From the NCBI RefSeq assembly GCF_000203815.1, contig NW_004457734.1, positions 689,233-753,232 of the forward strand: a stretch of 64,000 bases of DNA, read 5' to 3'. The stretch is from Cavenderia fasciculata. Taxonomy: Eukaryota; Evosea; Eumycetozoa; Acytosteliales; Cavenderiaceae. The notes below the pieces were generated by a model. It saw only the letters and a program-made list of their open reading frames with translations. It was not told the DNA's origin and did not search any database. This document shows, one piece after another, positions 33,097-44,498 of the stretch; the first letter of the stretch is position 1, and each line of letters starts with the position of its first letter. A program made the position numbers and the translations under genes.

Positions 33097-35745
33097 ATGT
33101 TTAGATTATTAACAAGGACAACAAATCAATGTATCAACATCAACAAGAATAACATTATTACAAATAGTAATGCTAGTTGTATAACAACAACAACGACAAC
33201 ATTAAGTGCAAGAGGAATTAGAGGAGGACAAGTTAAAACAATTACAACATCAACACCCATCACAAAAGAAACGACATCATTATCAAGTTTAGCAACCAAT
33301 TACTTTTCAAGATTCTATAATAATGCAAGTAATAATAATGCTTCAAGTGTAGATCAGCAGCAGACACTTACCTCTGGAGATTATACAGTATCAGAACCAT
33401 TATTAAATAATGAACTATCGTCATCGTCGAATATTTATAATAATTCATCATTATATAATACTGCTGATAATATTGGATTATTTGGTATTAAAGAATTAAA
33501 GACACCCACTGGATGGTTGGATTTATACGATCGATGTCATGAACGAGGTAGAGAGATATTGGATCGATTGAATCATACCAAAGTCACTGACAAGGACAAT
33601 CTACAACATTTGTCAGAGACTTGTTATTTGATTGATGGATTGTCACAGACTATTTGTGAATTGATGGATCCAGCCGAACTGTGTCGTAATGTGATGTATG
33701 GAACTAAACATGGTGATGCAGCTGACGAAGTATTCAACAAGATGTCATTGTTTGTACATGAACTCAACTCTAATCAATCAATGTATGACTTGTTTAAAGC
33801 CATCTATCAACACCCGGAACATCGTAACTTGCCACCTGCACATCGAGTGTTTGTGTCTGATATGATGAACGAATCAGAGATTAATGGTATTCATCTACCC
33901 GATGAATGCAGAAAACAAGTGATAGATCTCAAAAACATGATTGCCTTTCACGGACAAAGTTATCTTCAAGAGTCTTCAAAACTGCAAAAAAATCAATTAC
34001 CCATTCACAACTCTCACTATGTCTATGTCGATAAAAACACACTTAAAAACTTACCTGCAGAGTATAAAACACATCTAAAGAGACGATACAATGATATTCG
34101 TCTTGATAGTTCTCCTTTTACTCTATCAGGTGTTATGACCCATGTTGATGATCCTTGTATTAGAAAACAAGTTTATCAAAATAGTAAATATTATGTTTCA
34201 AATGGTATTGTATAAAAAAGTAAAAGAAAAAAAAGTATACTTTCAAAAAAAAATAATAACTAATTGTTATTTAATTTTAGATATTGATTATCATTTAGAA
34301 TCATTTATTAATTTAAGAGATCAATTGGCAAAGAAATTAAAGTATCCAAGTTATTCAGCTTATCATTTATCTTCAAAATTAATTGAATCTCCTGAAAAGG
34401 CTACAAATTTTTTAAATGTAAACTAAAACTAAAAAAACAAACATAAATATTGATTTATTAATATTATTATTTATTATTTTTTCTTTTAGAATTTATCAAA
34501 AGAAACTGAAGAACAATCAGATATGGAATTAAATTTATTACAATCATATAAATGTAAAATGGAATATACAGGTGATCCAATTTATCAATGGGATTATCAA
34601 TACTATACAAACTTGATTAAAAACATTCAATCTCAAGAGAAATGTATACCAACTTCGACGGAATTGGCAGAATATTTCACATTGGAAAATGTGGTGGAAG
34701 GATTCAATACGATTGTACAACGACTGTTTGGTCTTAGATTGGCAGAGGTACCAATGTCAAATGGTGAATCTTGGCATCCAGAAGTCATTAAATTGGGTTT
34801 GTTTAGCAAGACTGAAGGTGAATTGGGACATTTCTATTTGGATCCATGGTATCGTCCCGACAAGTTGACTACTGGTGCAGCCAACTTTGTTCTTCATCTT
34901 GGATATCGTCGTGCCAATTTCAATCAACTAACCTATGAAATCCCATTAATGCAAGATTACCATTCACCATTGGTAGCTATTATTTGCTCGTTTTTAAAGG
35001 TCAATCAACCATCACCAACACCAGGCGTCGTTTACAATCATCGAAAATCGCAACTTGGTCTGGCAGATGTTCAAGTATTGTTTCATGAATTTGGTCATTG
35101 TATACATAGTCTATTGTCACGTACCGATTTCCAACATCTAGCAGGTACAAGAGGACCAACCGATTTTGCCGAGATCCCCTCCACACTAATGGAAAATTTT
35201 GTAACAGATTATCGTATCCTCTCTACTTTTGCTCATCATCATCAATCTGGTCGTCCCATTTCAGAATCTATAGTAAATTCCTATAATGAACGTTCAAATT
35301 TATTTAAAGCTATTGAAACTCAAAATCAAGTAAGAAAAAAAAAAAATAGATTATAATTTATTTATTTATTTATTTCTATTTTTAGATAACAATGGCAATG
35401 CTAGATTTAACATTACATGGTAAACATCCATTAAATCAAAAAGCAGGAGATATATTATCAGAATTGAATGTTAAATATTCGAAAATACCTGGAGCGATAG
35501 GACAACCATTTGTACAAAACTTCTCACATCTCTATTATTATGGATCTTGTTACTATAGTTATCTACTGTCAACTCATTATAGCAAGAGAATTTGGAAACA
35601 ATTCTTTGGTGCAGGCGGTGATGTTAATCGAGAGAGAGGAGAATTCTATCGAAGAAAATTCCTTCAAAAGGGTGCATCTCAATTACCTCAATCTATTTTA
35701 TTAAGATTAGGTTTAAAACAACCAGCTGGTGGACAAACAGATTGA
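33097..35745 (+). CDS. mitochondrial intermediate peptidase-like M3 metallopeptidase
   Basis: Four exons, 33097-34204, 34281-34417, 34490-35329 and 35386-35745, give about 814 residues. The N-terminus is basic and hydroxylated with no early acids (MFRLLTRTTNQCININ), fitting a mitochondrial presequence, and is followed by an Asn/Ser-rich stretch. The M3 catalytic core is intact: zinc motif HEFGH at residues 614-618, with the third ligand Glu643 in FAEIPSTLMENF, plus FYLDPWYRPDK, LADVQVLFHEFGHC and a C-terminal QPFVQNFSHLYYYGSCYYSY segment. Mitochondrial intermediate peptidase removes an octapeptide from a set of matrix preproteins after the main processing peptidase. The presequence and the TLMEN/HLAGTR regions favour MIP over cytosolic thimet-type enzymes. 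It is longer than human MIP because of the low-complexity N-terminal part. Confidence 0.92.
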
Positions 35746-35788
35746 ATAAATAATATAAGGTACTTAATTAATTTATTATTATAGTTTC

Positions 35789-37183
35789 TTAGAATAAAAG
35801 GGAAACAAATGAAATCATCAATACTGAAGAGAGTGAAATGAGGGAGATTGAAGAACCGGCAGCACCAATAGAGTAACCCAAAGTAGAGCATGGTAATGGG
35901 AGGAGACCCTCTATAACACATACAAGTTCACTGGTGAGCTCCTTGTAGATGGGAGCACAATCGGCAAGGGAGCCACAAAACTCTTCACCACAGTGTTGCC
36001 AGAAACAATTCTTGACTGATTGACCAGCTTGTTCATTACACTTGTGTTCGACGGCACAAGCAGTCATTCTCATGCTGACAGCTCCACAGGTACGGATTTC
36101 GTCAACAGATGATGCGACTTGGGAAATGCAAACACCTCTATCACTTTGGATACAAGTACATTGAGAATTTTCATTGCATGGGTCTAATGCGAGATTGGGG
36201 TCATTGCAATTACCGCTAAATTGAGTTTGATTGTAACCATTGGCCGATAAGAGTTGACAAGTGCCACTGAAACAGTCGAGACCCTTGGAGATATCACAAG
36301 CATTGGTTTCATCGGTAGCTTCGTCTCCACATGCCTTTGTTTCTCCGAGTGAAAAGTATGGTACGCAAATTGAAGAATTGCTTCCCAAAACAGTTGGAAC
36401 ACACTTAGAATAAGATCCACATGGCTTTTCATCCAAACCAATAATACATGGTTGTTGGTCGGAAATACGGTCGAAACAGTCTTGTGAGGTAGTGTTACAG
36501 TATTTACCATATGCACATTGGTCGTTATCAGTACATCCGTTTGTTCCAAGGGTGCATGCACCTGATGTACATTCAAGTCCTTCAATACATTGGTTAGTGT
36601 TTGAACATGTTTCCTAAGATAAAAATTAAAAAGGGGATAAATATTAATAATTTGTTGAGCTTTTTTTTTTTTTTCTTTGTTACGTACACCTGATTGAGCA
36701 TAGTTATAAGCACCACAAGTACTGTCTACACATTCGTATCCAGTTAAACATTCGTTGTCATCACTACATGGTCCACCTTGATCAGATTTTTCAACTAGAA
36801 GCAAAGGTTAAAAAGAAAATGATTGTAAGTTTTCAAACTGGAAATAATAATAATAATGATATTTAACTTACTGCAATCAAATGTAGTTTGGTCACAATAG
36901 TATTTGGATGAACAGAAACTAACAGTCAAAGATTGTTCATCAGTAGCACTATAATATGAAAATAAACCAATGTGGTGGTTAGGGTCGATCATAACTTTTC
37001 TAAAAAGCTTCATATCGAGGGCTTTTATAAAATATTTATTTTATTTGATACTGACCATGATGAGTCGGAACACTTGATTGTTACACCGGGTGGGAATGTC
37101 ATATCTGAATCAGCACATGACCACGAGGAGGCAACGTTGATTGAAACTAGTATGATTACTAAAATGGCAAGAATTAATCTCAT
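35789..37183 (-). CDS. cysteine-rich surface protein with GPI-type C-terminus
   Basis: Four exons on minus, 37183-37056, 36948-36872, 36794-36688 and 36613-35789, give 378 residues. A signal peptide (MRLILAILVIILVSINVASS) precedes many Cys modules, such as CSDDNECLTGYEC, CTDNDQCAYGKYC, CDISKGLDCFSGTCQ and CTCIQSDRGVC. The end is SIGAAGSSISLISLSSVLMI plus FVSLLF: small residues, then a hydrophobic run to the terminus, as in GPI-anchor signals. The first donor is GTCAGT rather than GTAAGT, but the split Cys codon (TG|T) is the same as in the paralog at 14155-14978. This copy keeps the full set of modules and the anchor. It is likely a cell-surface protein of unknown ligand. It is convergent with the peptidase gene, with stops about 45 bases apart. 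Confidence 0.85.
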
Positions 37184-37797
37184 CTTTTATGTTTTTTTTA
37201 TCTAAAATCTATATAGTTAGTTACAAGAAACAAAATGGAATGAAACTAAAACAATGCGGTCGCTGTATGACCAACAATAAAATCAAATTAATTGTTTTTT
37301 TGCTATACAGAGAGAGGTGGCCACCTAAATTTCGATGATCAAACACCAACTTGTGAGACGGCTGATATTTATTCGGATCACCGATTTTCCGAAATGTTGA
37401 TGAAAATTTAAAAAAAAAAAAGTGATCTTTTTGAAATATCGTACAACAAGCCCACCCTAAACGTCAAACCAACAGTGGTCTCCATGAAAACCAAGACATG
37501 ATAGAAAAGAATCTTTACATCTATGCATAGGAATAGAAGAATAAAACAGTCGACAATTAGGAATGTTTAATTCAGACTTCCAACTATCCTGGTTTTATTC
37601 TATAAACTAGTTCTCTTCTCTTTGAAAAAAAAAAAAGCAAAGAGAATCATATTGGTCAAGAAACATTATTCTCTTTGAGATTTCATGATTCTCTCTTTTT
37701 GTTTTCAGTGTATGCAACTTAACAACATAAACAATAACAAACAAAATGTGATTGTTGATAACAATCATTTCACTAGTATAATAATAATAATAACATA
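37184..37797. other. intergenic, divergent promoters, no gene
   Basis: AT-rich spacer between the divergent Cys-rich gene and the GTPase gene. CTCTTTGA/AGAGAAT-type short inverted segments occur near 37610-37690 (for example TTCTCTTTGA and AGAGAATCA). No gene was recognised. Confidence 0.5.
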
Positions 37798-38582
37798 ATG
37801 CAACCCAATTGTTATCTATCCCGAGATACAAGGATAGAAGATGATATTAAAGTAAATCGTCCATGTGGACCATTCACAGATCGAATTACATTTAAAGCTA
37901 CTTTGGTTGGATCATCTGGCGTAGGAAAGACAACACTCCAACACCGAATCTGTGGTACACCTATTGATCATATGACCTCTTCTACAATAGGTGCTGTTTT
38001 CTATCAAGTTCCACTTCAAGTCGATCAAAAAACTCTTAATATCAATCTTTGGGATACTGTATGTTATATATGAATATAAAGAGTAGAGTATATCTATATA
38101 GATCATTATTGACCTCTTTGTTATTATTTATTTTTGTTTAGGGAGGACAAGAGAAACTTAATATATTTAATCTTCTACCATTTTATTTTAGAGGTTCAGA
38201 CTTTATCTTTTTAGTGTTTGATCTATTTGATCGTCAATCTTTTATGGATTTGTCTAAATGGTTGGACAATGCGAATCGAGCAGAAAGTTCTCGTCGTATA
38301 CCACCAAACACAATCGTGGTTGGCAACAAATTGGATTTGGAAAGAAAAAAAAAGAGACTCGTTAGCTTGGATGAAGCTCAATCATTTGCTTTTAAAAGAG
38401 GATTCCAATATATTGAAACGAGTGCTCTCGAAAATGAGAATTGTGAACTCATTAAAGAGTTGGTCATTCATCATATCAAAAAAACAATTAAAAAAGAACA
38501 AGACGATTTAATAATTAAAGAAAATAAAGAAAAGGAAAAAGAAAAAGAAAAGGAAAAGGGAAAGGAACAAAATAACAAATAA
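37798..38582 (+). CDS. Ras/Rab-like small GTPase without C-terminal cysteine
   Basis: Two exons, 37798-38058 and 38142-38582, give 233 residues. All nucleotide-binding motifs are present: P-loop GSSGVGKT (residues about 38-45), a switch I Thr in SSTIGAVF, switch II WDTGGQE (split at the intron), NKLD in VVGNKLDLE, and SAL in IETSALENE. The intron falls right after WDT. A 37-residue N-terminal extension precedes the fold. The C-terminus is a highly charged (KE)n run ending EQNNK, with no Cys for prenylation, so it probably does not attach to membranes in the usual Rab way. The best match is a divergent Rab-like branch. A rearranged relative follows at 38832-39513. Confidence 0.88.
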
Positions 38583-38831
38583 TATTTATCCTTCTTCATT
38601 TTAATTACGTGTAAATAAAATATAAACATATTTGTTTCATCCTTTCTTTGGATATTATATAATTTAAATTTTTGTGTGATCTGTTTTTCGCACATACCTT
38701 TAAGAGAATTCGATCATTCTCTCATCTCTATTTTAATAATTCTCCCTCAATCCAAAAGAATGTCGAATGTCAACAACAACTACAACAATACTTCTCATTA
38801 AATAATAATAATATCTCTATTGTATTTGAAC

Positions 38832-39513
38832 ATGTGTTGTAACGAAGGTACAAGAAATGATGGTGATGAGCCTCATATCAAATCTATAAAAAATCAAATA
38901 GATGAGTAAATTCAGGACCTATTGAAACAACCAAATCGCTGAATGGTTTACCAGCCAATTTTCTCTCTAGTGTAGTCTTTCCTACATAAGATGATCCAAC
39001 CAATTCAAATAGATGGTAAACCAATTATGATTCAACTTTGGGATACTGTATGTAGAATTTAGAATAATACATTAAAAGAACAGAGTTGTTTAAAAAGTAA
39101 AAATCTATTTATTTACTATTTACTATCTATAGTTTGGAGAAGAAAGGTTTCGTCATTATCTACCATTTAGTTATTATAGATCAGATTATATATTTTTAGT
39201 GTTTGATATAACAAACCGTCGGTCTTTTTTAGATTTACCAGAATGGTTGGAGCATTTCAATCGCTTTGAATTGGACCAAAAATCATACACGATTCTTATT
39301 GGCAATAAATTGGATTTGGAGAATCAGAGATTGGTTAGTTTTGACGAAGCTCAAACTTTTGCTCTTAAAAATGGACTACAATATATTGAAATAAGCGCCC
39401 TACAGGATGAAAATTTTGATATCATAAAGGATTTGACTATTCTTCATATCAAACAAAAGATTAAAAATGAACAAATAGTTCAAGAAAAGAGGGATAAAGA
39501 AATTGTTTATTGA
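38832..39513 (+). pseudogene. second Rab-like GTPase gene with inverted P-loop segment
   Basis: Parts of a paralog of the preceding gene lie in order but not in one direction. A plus-strand start (MCCNEGTRNDGDEPHIK) at 38832 is followed by a stop. Then about 38905-39006 reads on the minus strand as the P-loop region (ELVGSSYVGKTTLERKLAG, then SIGPEF). Then about 39004-39047 reads on plus again as IQIDGKPIMIQLWDT, with a donor at 39048. An acceptor at 39131-39132 opens exon 2 (FGEERFRHYLPF, ILIGNKLDLENQ, IEISALQDE) to the stop at 39513. An in-place inversion of roughly 100 bases explains this. The 3' exon remains open with no damage seen and has DTFGE where Rabs have DTAGQ. Without the P-loop the gene cannot make a working GTPase from this arrangement. 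Confidence 0.75.
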
Positions 39514-39611
39514 CAATAAAATAAACCAAACCTCTTTATTAATCCCACAAAGGCTCCAACCAAAAAGAAAGAAATCAACTTTTATCAGAAAACCCCACAT
39601 AAATCTCTTTG

Positions 39612-39624
39612 ATGGTGTGGTATT
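39612..39624. repeat. target-site duplication, tail-side copy
   Basis: ATGGTGTGGTATT, identical over 13 bases to 40476-40488. It abuts the T-run (A-tail on minus) of the retroposed element. Confidence 0.75.
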
Positions 39625-40475
39625 TTTTTTTTTAAAGTAATTCTTTTCCTGTTCTCTCCTATCGGGAAGAGTAGTACTCAGAAGTTACAAAGTTTTATTA
39701 ATTATACATTTTAATTGACCAGCAAGAAATAAAGATTATCTCGAGAAGAATTAAAGTTAATTTGTTCTGGGGGTTGTCCATGTCTATGATACATGTTATA
39801 TGGACGTTGATCATGTATCTTATTGTATAGTGTCAAGCATGTTGGATTGTTTTGGGTTGTTGCTTGTTCTAAAAATAAATTGGTTAAAGATATCGCTTTT
39901 TTTTTTTTTTTTTTTTTTTTTTTCTCAGCACTATAGGCTGTAATATTGTGTTATATAATTATTCTATGTTATTATTATTTAGTAAATTATTATATTATTA
40001 ATATTATTATTGATAGATGACGCAAATATGGCACCCATCTTCTTCTAATTTTAGTACCATACTTGCGGTGAAACCTTAAGCCTTGGGTGCGTCCAAAACC
40101 GACTGCCGCTCTCAACTCTCGCGCCGATTTACTCCCCATTGTGGACACTCGTCTTTACGTGTTGCATATTGTATTTGAAATGTCAAATGGCTTTCTATCG
40201 CGACGGCCCAGTAGGTCCTCCACTACCTTCCCGTTACTTGTTGCAGTCTGGCTACCCAATCTCCTACTGAGAAGGGGAAACTAACCCGGTCATCCTTCCG
40301 TGGGGGTGTCCTGTCCTCTAGATCCCTAAAGTCGGATGGTTTTTCTCCTCAATCCCCCCAATTGTGGTCAAGTTAAACGTTGGCGCCAAAAGTAAAGTTC
40401 GAGGACAGGATTCGAACCTATGACCTTTACGTTCCCGGGATCGCACACTCCCGACTCACTTGCCACGCCATGCCC
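39625..40475 (-). mobile_element. non-LTR retroposed element, SINE-like with tRNA-like head, near tRNA gene
   Basis: An 851-base insertion flanked by 13-base direct repeats and ending, on the minus strand, in an A-run. Read on minus it has four parts. First is a GC-rich head with a perfect pol III B-box (GGTTCGAATCC, about 40408-40418) and an A-box-like TGGCAAGTGAG about 40 bases upstream. Second is a GC-rich body to about 40030. Third is an AT-rich stretch with a 27-base internal A-tract (39897-39923 on minus). Last is a segment of about 270 bases with an open frame of about 50 codons (EQATTQNNPTCLTLYNKIH...), an AATAAA-like signal and the terminal A-run. The insertion lies 45 bases upstream of tRNA-Asp, as dictyostelid TRE5-type LINEs prefer. 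It is non-autonomous: no reverse transcriptase is present. The last segment may be carried-along 3' sequence. Confidence 0.65.
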
Positions 40476-40488
40476 ATGGTGTGGTATT
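40476..40488. repeat. target-site duplication, head-side copy
   Basis: The second ATGGTGTGGTATT copy, 45 bases before the tRNA-Asp 5' end. It adjoins the tRNA-like head of the element. Confidence 0.75.
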
Positions 40489-40533
40489 GTCAAATTTTGA
40501 TATTATATTTTGGATTCAATACACATATTAGTT

Positions 40534-40605
40534 TCCCTTTTGGTCTAGTGGTGAGGATTTTCGCCTGTCACGCGAAAGGCCCGAGTTCAATTCTCGGAAG
40601 GGGAG
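40534..40605 (+). tRNA. tRNA-Asp (anticodon GTC)
   Basis: A 72-base cloverleaf. The acceptor stem TCCCTTT pairs with AAGGGGA (one G:T), with discriminator G. The D-arm contains the A-box TGGTCTAGTGG. The anticodon arm is TTCGC-CTGTCAC-GCGAA with GTC at the centre. The T-arm CCGAG-TTCAATT-CTCGG contains the B-box. No intron, and the CCA is not encoded. A T-run follows as the pol III stop. All stems pair, so it looks functional. Confidence 0.97.
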
Positions 40606-40609
40606 AACC

Positions 40610-40615
40610 TTTTTT
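40610..40615 (+). terminator. RNA polymerase III terminator of tRNA-Asp
   Basis: A run of six T starting five bases after the tRNA 3' end. Confidence 0.85.
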
Positions 40616-40738
40616 ATATGCAGGACTGAACTTATCACTAAAGTATGTACTTACATAAAGTAAACGCTAGCGAACCGTCATGATAGTCCACGTGGAAGGA
40701 AATACTATCATTTTATCTATTTATTTATTTATCTATTT

Positions 40739-41983
40739 CTATTTATTTAAAAGAGATTGCCGATATTCTTCTTCATAATCATAGTCATCATTTTCACCCA
40801 AGCTGTAAACCCTAGAGGTGGCCATTTTTGTTGGTTGGGGATCACCATATCGATTTAAAGACAGAAGATCTTCTTGACTCTCCTTGTCATCATCCATTCC
40901 AACTCGTTGTTTGTCAATTAAGGAATAGTCAAAATCTTTATCTTGTCCATTAATGAATAAATCTTTCATCAAATCTATAAATGCATCTATTTCATCATTA
41001 TCCTCTTCTTGTACCACGACCATTGATTGATCATCTTTTTGTCCATTGTCATTATTTTCTACTTTTGTTTCCTCTTTTTCTTCTTCCTCTTCTTCTTCCT
41101 CATCTTCTTCCATTTCTTCATCTTGATCATTTCTATCTCTTTTTTTTTTGTTTTCAAGTTGTTGTTTTAATTGATTTAAAGTTGATTTTCTTTTATACAT
41201 TTCTTTGATGATTGATAGTAATTGTTGTTTGTTATTAATCTGTAACCATTTGTAAAGAAGAGGATATGGTTGATTATCATTAAAGATATCATTATTTTTG
41301 CGTGTTAGAGTTCCAAGTTTCGAGGTGATATCTTGAATCTCTTGAAACTCTGTTTCAATTCTTTTAATTGACAATTGTTCCAAATGATAATTATCCAATA
41401 ATCTTTCAGATAGTGTTGCAGATGATTTAAATGGTTCTCTTCTATCACTTTCGTCTTGTTCATCATCATAATCATGGTTATATTTTGAAATCATATGATA
41501 ATAGATAAAAGGATGACGATCAATACACTTTTCCATTGAAAAGTAATCAGTACCAATCAACTTGTCAACCATATAATCATATCTCTTGTTTTTAGTCTCT
41601 TGATAATTGAATCGATTATTATCTATTCTATCTCTATTGTCTTTACTTGTTTGTTTTTGATATAATCTATATAAATGATGTTCAACTGAATATTTACAAG
41701 AAGAATCAGATCCATCATCATCAACAACATATATAGATTCAATGTATTCCAATTGATGCAAGTTTAAACATTCACCATATTTCTCTAAAGAGATAGATTA
41801 TAAAGTGTTAATAATTAAACTCTTGTTCTATACTATGCAAACACAATACATACCTAAAAACAAAACAATATTTGTTTCAAATAGTTGTTTTATATAATCT
41901 TTATCAATATTGTTATCTTTGCCTTCTTCTTTGTTATCTATGATATATTGTGTATAAACATCTTTAATTATTTGTTCTTCCAT
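40739..41983 (-). CDS. CCDC97-like (DUF2052) acidic protein
   Basis: Two exons on minus, 41983-41854 and 41784-40739, give 391 residues. The N-terminus (MEEQIIKDVYTQYIIDNK... FETNIVLFLEKYGECLN) is helical. Residues about 120-160 read YDYMVDKLIGTDYFSMEKC, then HPFIYYHMISKY, which resembles the CCDC97 'R-Y..L..L...EYFS...M..R.P.LY...I..Y' block. A Glu run ([14 protein letters not shown]) follows. Near the end is IDAFIDLMKDLFINGQDKDF plus DYSLID, matching the conserved 'F...M...FL.G.D..FDY..ID' block. CCDC97 associates with the SF3B splicing complex in animals; the same role here is inference. No membrane or catalytic motif. Confidence 0.7.
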
Positions 41984-42087
41984 TTCAAGAATACAATTAA
42001 AAAAAAAAGCTCATCGATTTTCTACAATTTACAAATATATTTTATGTTTTTTAATTTATTTATTATTTTAATTTCTATTTTTATGTT

Positions 42088-44498
42088 TTAAGCAATCAAA
42101 TGTTTAAGAATTAAATAGAAATCGTAAAATACAGCAAATGTAAAATATACAAATACGATATATCGTGCTTGATAGACACGTTGAGGTATTGGAAGAGGGA
42201 TTGGGTAATGATGGTAATGTGAACGTGAGAAATTCAACATCATCACAACGAATAGACCAGCTTGTAGGTTGAGTCCCAAACTAGTTCCATTCTCCATAAC
42301 CATGAGGAATCCTCTTGGATTAAGAATAGCAACCAATAAAATGAACCCAAATCCAACAATATAAAGTGTATATTCTCTAATATTGATATGTTGTTTGGTA
42401 GTAGTTGCCATTGTTGTTGTTTCCTCTTTCATTCTAATTTCACCACTTGTTTCACTTTCATCTAATTGATCAATTGGTGAATGTCCACTACCACTACTAT
42501 TGTGAAGGTTTGGATGTTGTTGATTATTTCTATTCTCCCTAGAATCAATCTTTTGGTTTAGTGTATTGAACAAATCCGATAATTTTGATTTTGTTTTATA
42601 AACTAGTCCTAATAGTTTAGGATGATCAACCATTTGTTGTTGTTGACTACTACCAAGATCAATATCTTCCATTTCTTGTGTCTGAGAATGTCCTAAAATG
42701 ATATTATTATTATTATCAGACATATTATCAGAAACAGATGAATGTTCAACTGAAGATGACATTGATAAAAGTGACTGTTTTTGTTGATGTTGATGTTTTT
42801 TGTTTGTTGATGATTTTTGGAGACTTGATTTTCTCCAACTATGACTAAACCCATCCAAAGTATGTTTGAATCCAGTACCAACTGTAATAAAACTAATTGA
42901 AATGGAAATGACAATAAATATATCAGTGATTCTAGCTATCCATAAAAACTCTGGATAAAATTGTTCAACAACTCCCATCAATGGTATAGTTGCTATTTGT
43001 CCTTTTTTCTCGGCTCTAAAAAGAAATAATAAATTGATTAATATATGTATATTTATATTTAAATTTATATTTACTCTAATAAAGAAGGATAAGAAGGATT
43101 ATTTGGATCAGGTAATTGAGGGATAATTCTTAAGAGGAACCAACACCAAATGATATTTAGGATATAGACAGTGGTAAGAGAAGAAAAGACAGTGAGATAA
43201 CACTTCTTCATTTCCTTTTTTGAAAAGACCAATTTTGGGAATACGATGGGTAGGACACTGACACTACCACCAAGAGCAACGGTCGAGATGAGAAAACTCT
43301 TTCCAATGTCAAACCAGTTGTTTGATATTTCATGCTCGACCGAATTGGATATGATACCAGTGATAAAGACAATCACAACGAGAAGTGTACCTTTACCAAA
43401 GGTAAAGAGCGTGATAATGTGTTGGAGTGCTTCCGACCCAAAGATGATGATACATGTAAAGATGATAATGACTGGCACGATTAAATAAGAGTGGTCAACC
43501 TTGAACAATTGTCCATATGCCTCTGACCCTGCCAATCCATAACTGATAAGCACCGATGTGAAATGAAGTATCACTGAAAAGATAAATACAGTATGAGAAT
43601 ATTTTCCAAGGAATTTTGACCCCAAATAATGTAGGTTTGGTGTTGCTTCTGTTTCCAATGAAGCAGCAGATGAACTAGTTTGAATAGGTGAGGATGGGAC
43701 AGTACCACTAGCAGGTATTGTCCATTGATTTAATGGGACAACCTCTTCCTCTTCCATTCCTTCTCCTTCTTCCTCTCCTCCTCCTCCAAGGGGAGGTGTA
43801 GAAGTACGTTTTCTTGTGATGGGAGTTGTTGCATTCGAAGTGGTGCCAGCGGCGGCTGATGGTGGACTGGTCGATCCATCTCCATGAGGTGAAGATAATG
43901 AATGATGATGATGATGTCCAATTACAGTTGACGATTCTTTACTCATATCTTGTAACTCCAACTCGTCATTTTCATCGTCTCCAATGACAATACCAATACT
44001 GCTACCACCTCCATTCTTAAAGATACGGTTATGATTATTATTGTCAGTGACACATTGTTCAAACTTTGACTTGATTTCTTGGTTACTGTTGATTCGAATG
44101 ATTGAATAGACACGTTGCAATATCTCAATGAGAAAGAATGTCGATAGAACTTGCATGACATAGCAGAGTGTGTAACTTGCAAGGAACGGGTCGAACCCAC
44201 TCTCTGCAAGCTTTACGGGGATGGCAAGGATACCTGTACCCAAGACACTCGCCACCACGATAAAGTAGAGGTATACTAATACCAACACTGGTGTCCTCTC
44301 TGTATCGCTATCGAAAACAGCCGTAGAGTGTGGTCCAACCACATTCTCTTCAATCTCTAGTTCCAATCGTATTCTATTATAACTGTCGTCACCTCCACTC
44401 ATACCGATATTTCCTCCTCCACTACCACCTCCACCATCAGAGCCATGCATCATTCTATTGATAAATTCACCTGCTCCTTTTGTCCATTTCTTTATCAT
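42088..44498 (-). CDS. AAAP/SLC38-type amino-acid transporter-like membrane protein
   Basis: Two exons on minus, 44498-43075 and 43015-42088, give 783 residues. A Gly-rich cytosolic start precedes the first helix (TPVLVLVYLYFIVVASVLG, then TGILAIPVKLAESGF). That helix shows the GTGxLxxP-type bend of amino-acid/auxin permeases. Further helices include FLASYTLCYVMQVLSTFFLI, TVFIFSVILHFTSVLISYGL, YLIVPVIIIFTCIIIFG, LLVVIVFITGII and IVISISISFITVG, with two more near the end. Two long loops are low-complexity and poorly conserved. About 11 helices fit the superfamily. A TMEM104-like member is also possible. The substrate cannot be told from sequence. The gene lies just downstream of the CCDC97-like gene on the same strand, with separate promoters expected. 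Confidence 0.75.

Noticed and set aside
39897-39923. The internal T27 tract as the true end of a shorter element
   Set aside because: No direct repeat lies beside it, whereas the outer 13-base repeats bracket the larger unit. An older internal end remains possible.
40087-40284. A 65-codon plus-strand frame in the GC-rich stretch
   Set aside because: It lies antisense within the retroposed element, starts without context and has no domain.
40408-40475. A second tRNA gene on the minus strand
   Set aside because: The B-box is perfect and an A-box-like motif exists, but no acceptor stem pairs and the anticodon arm has an eight-base loop. It is better read as the tRNA-like head of the retroposed element.
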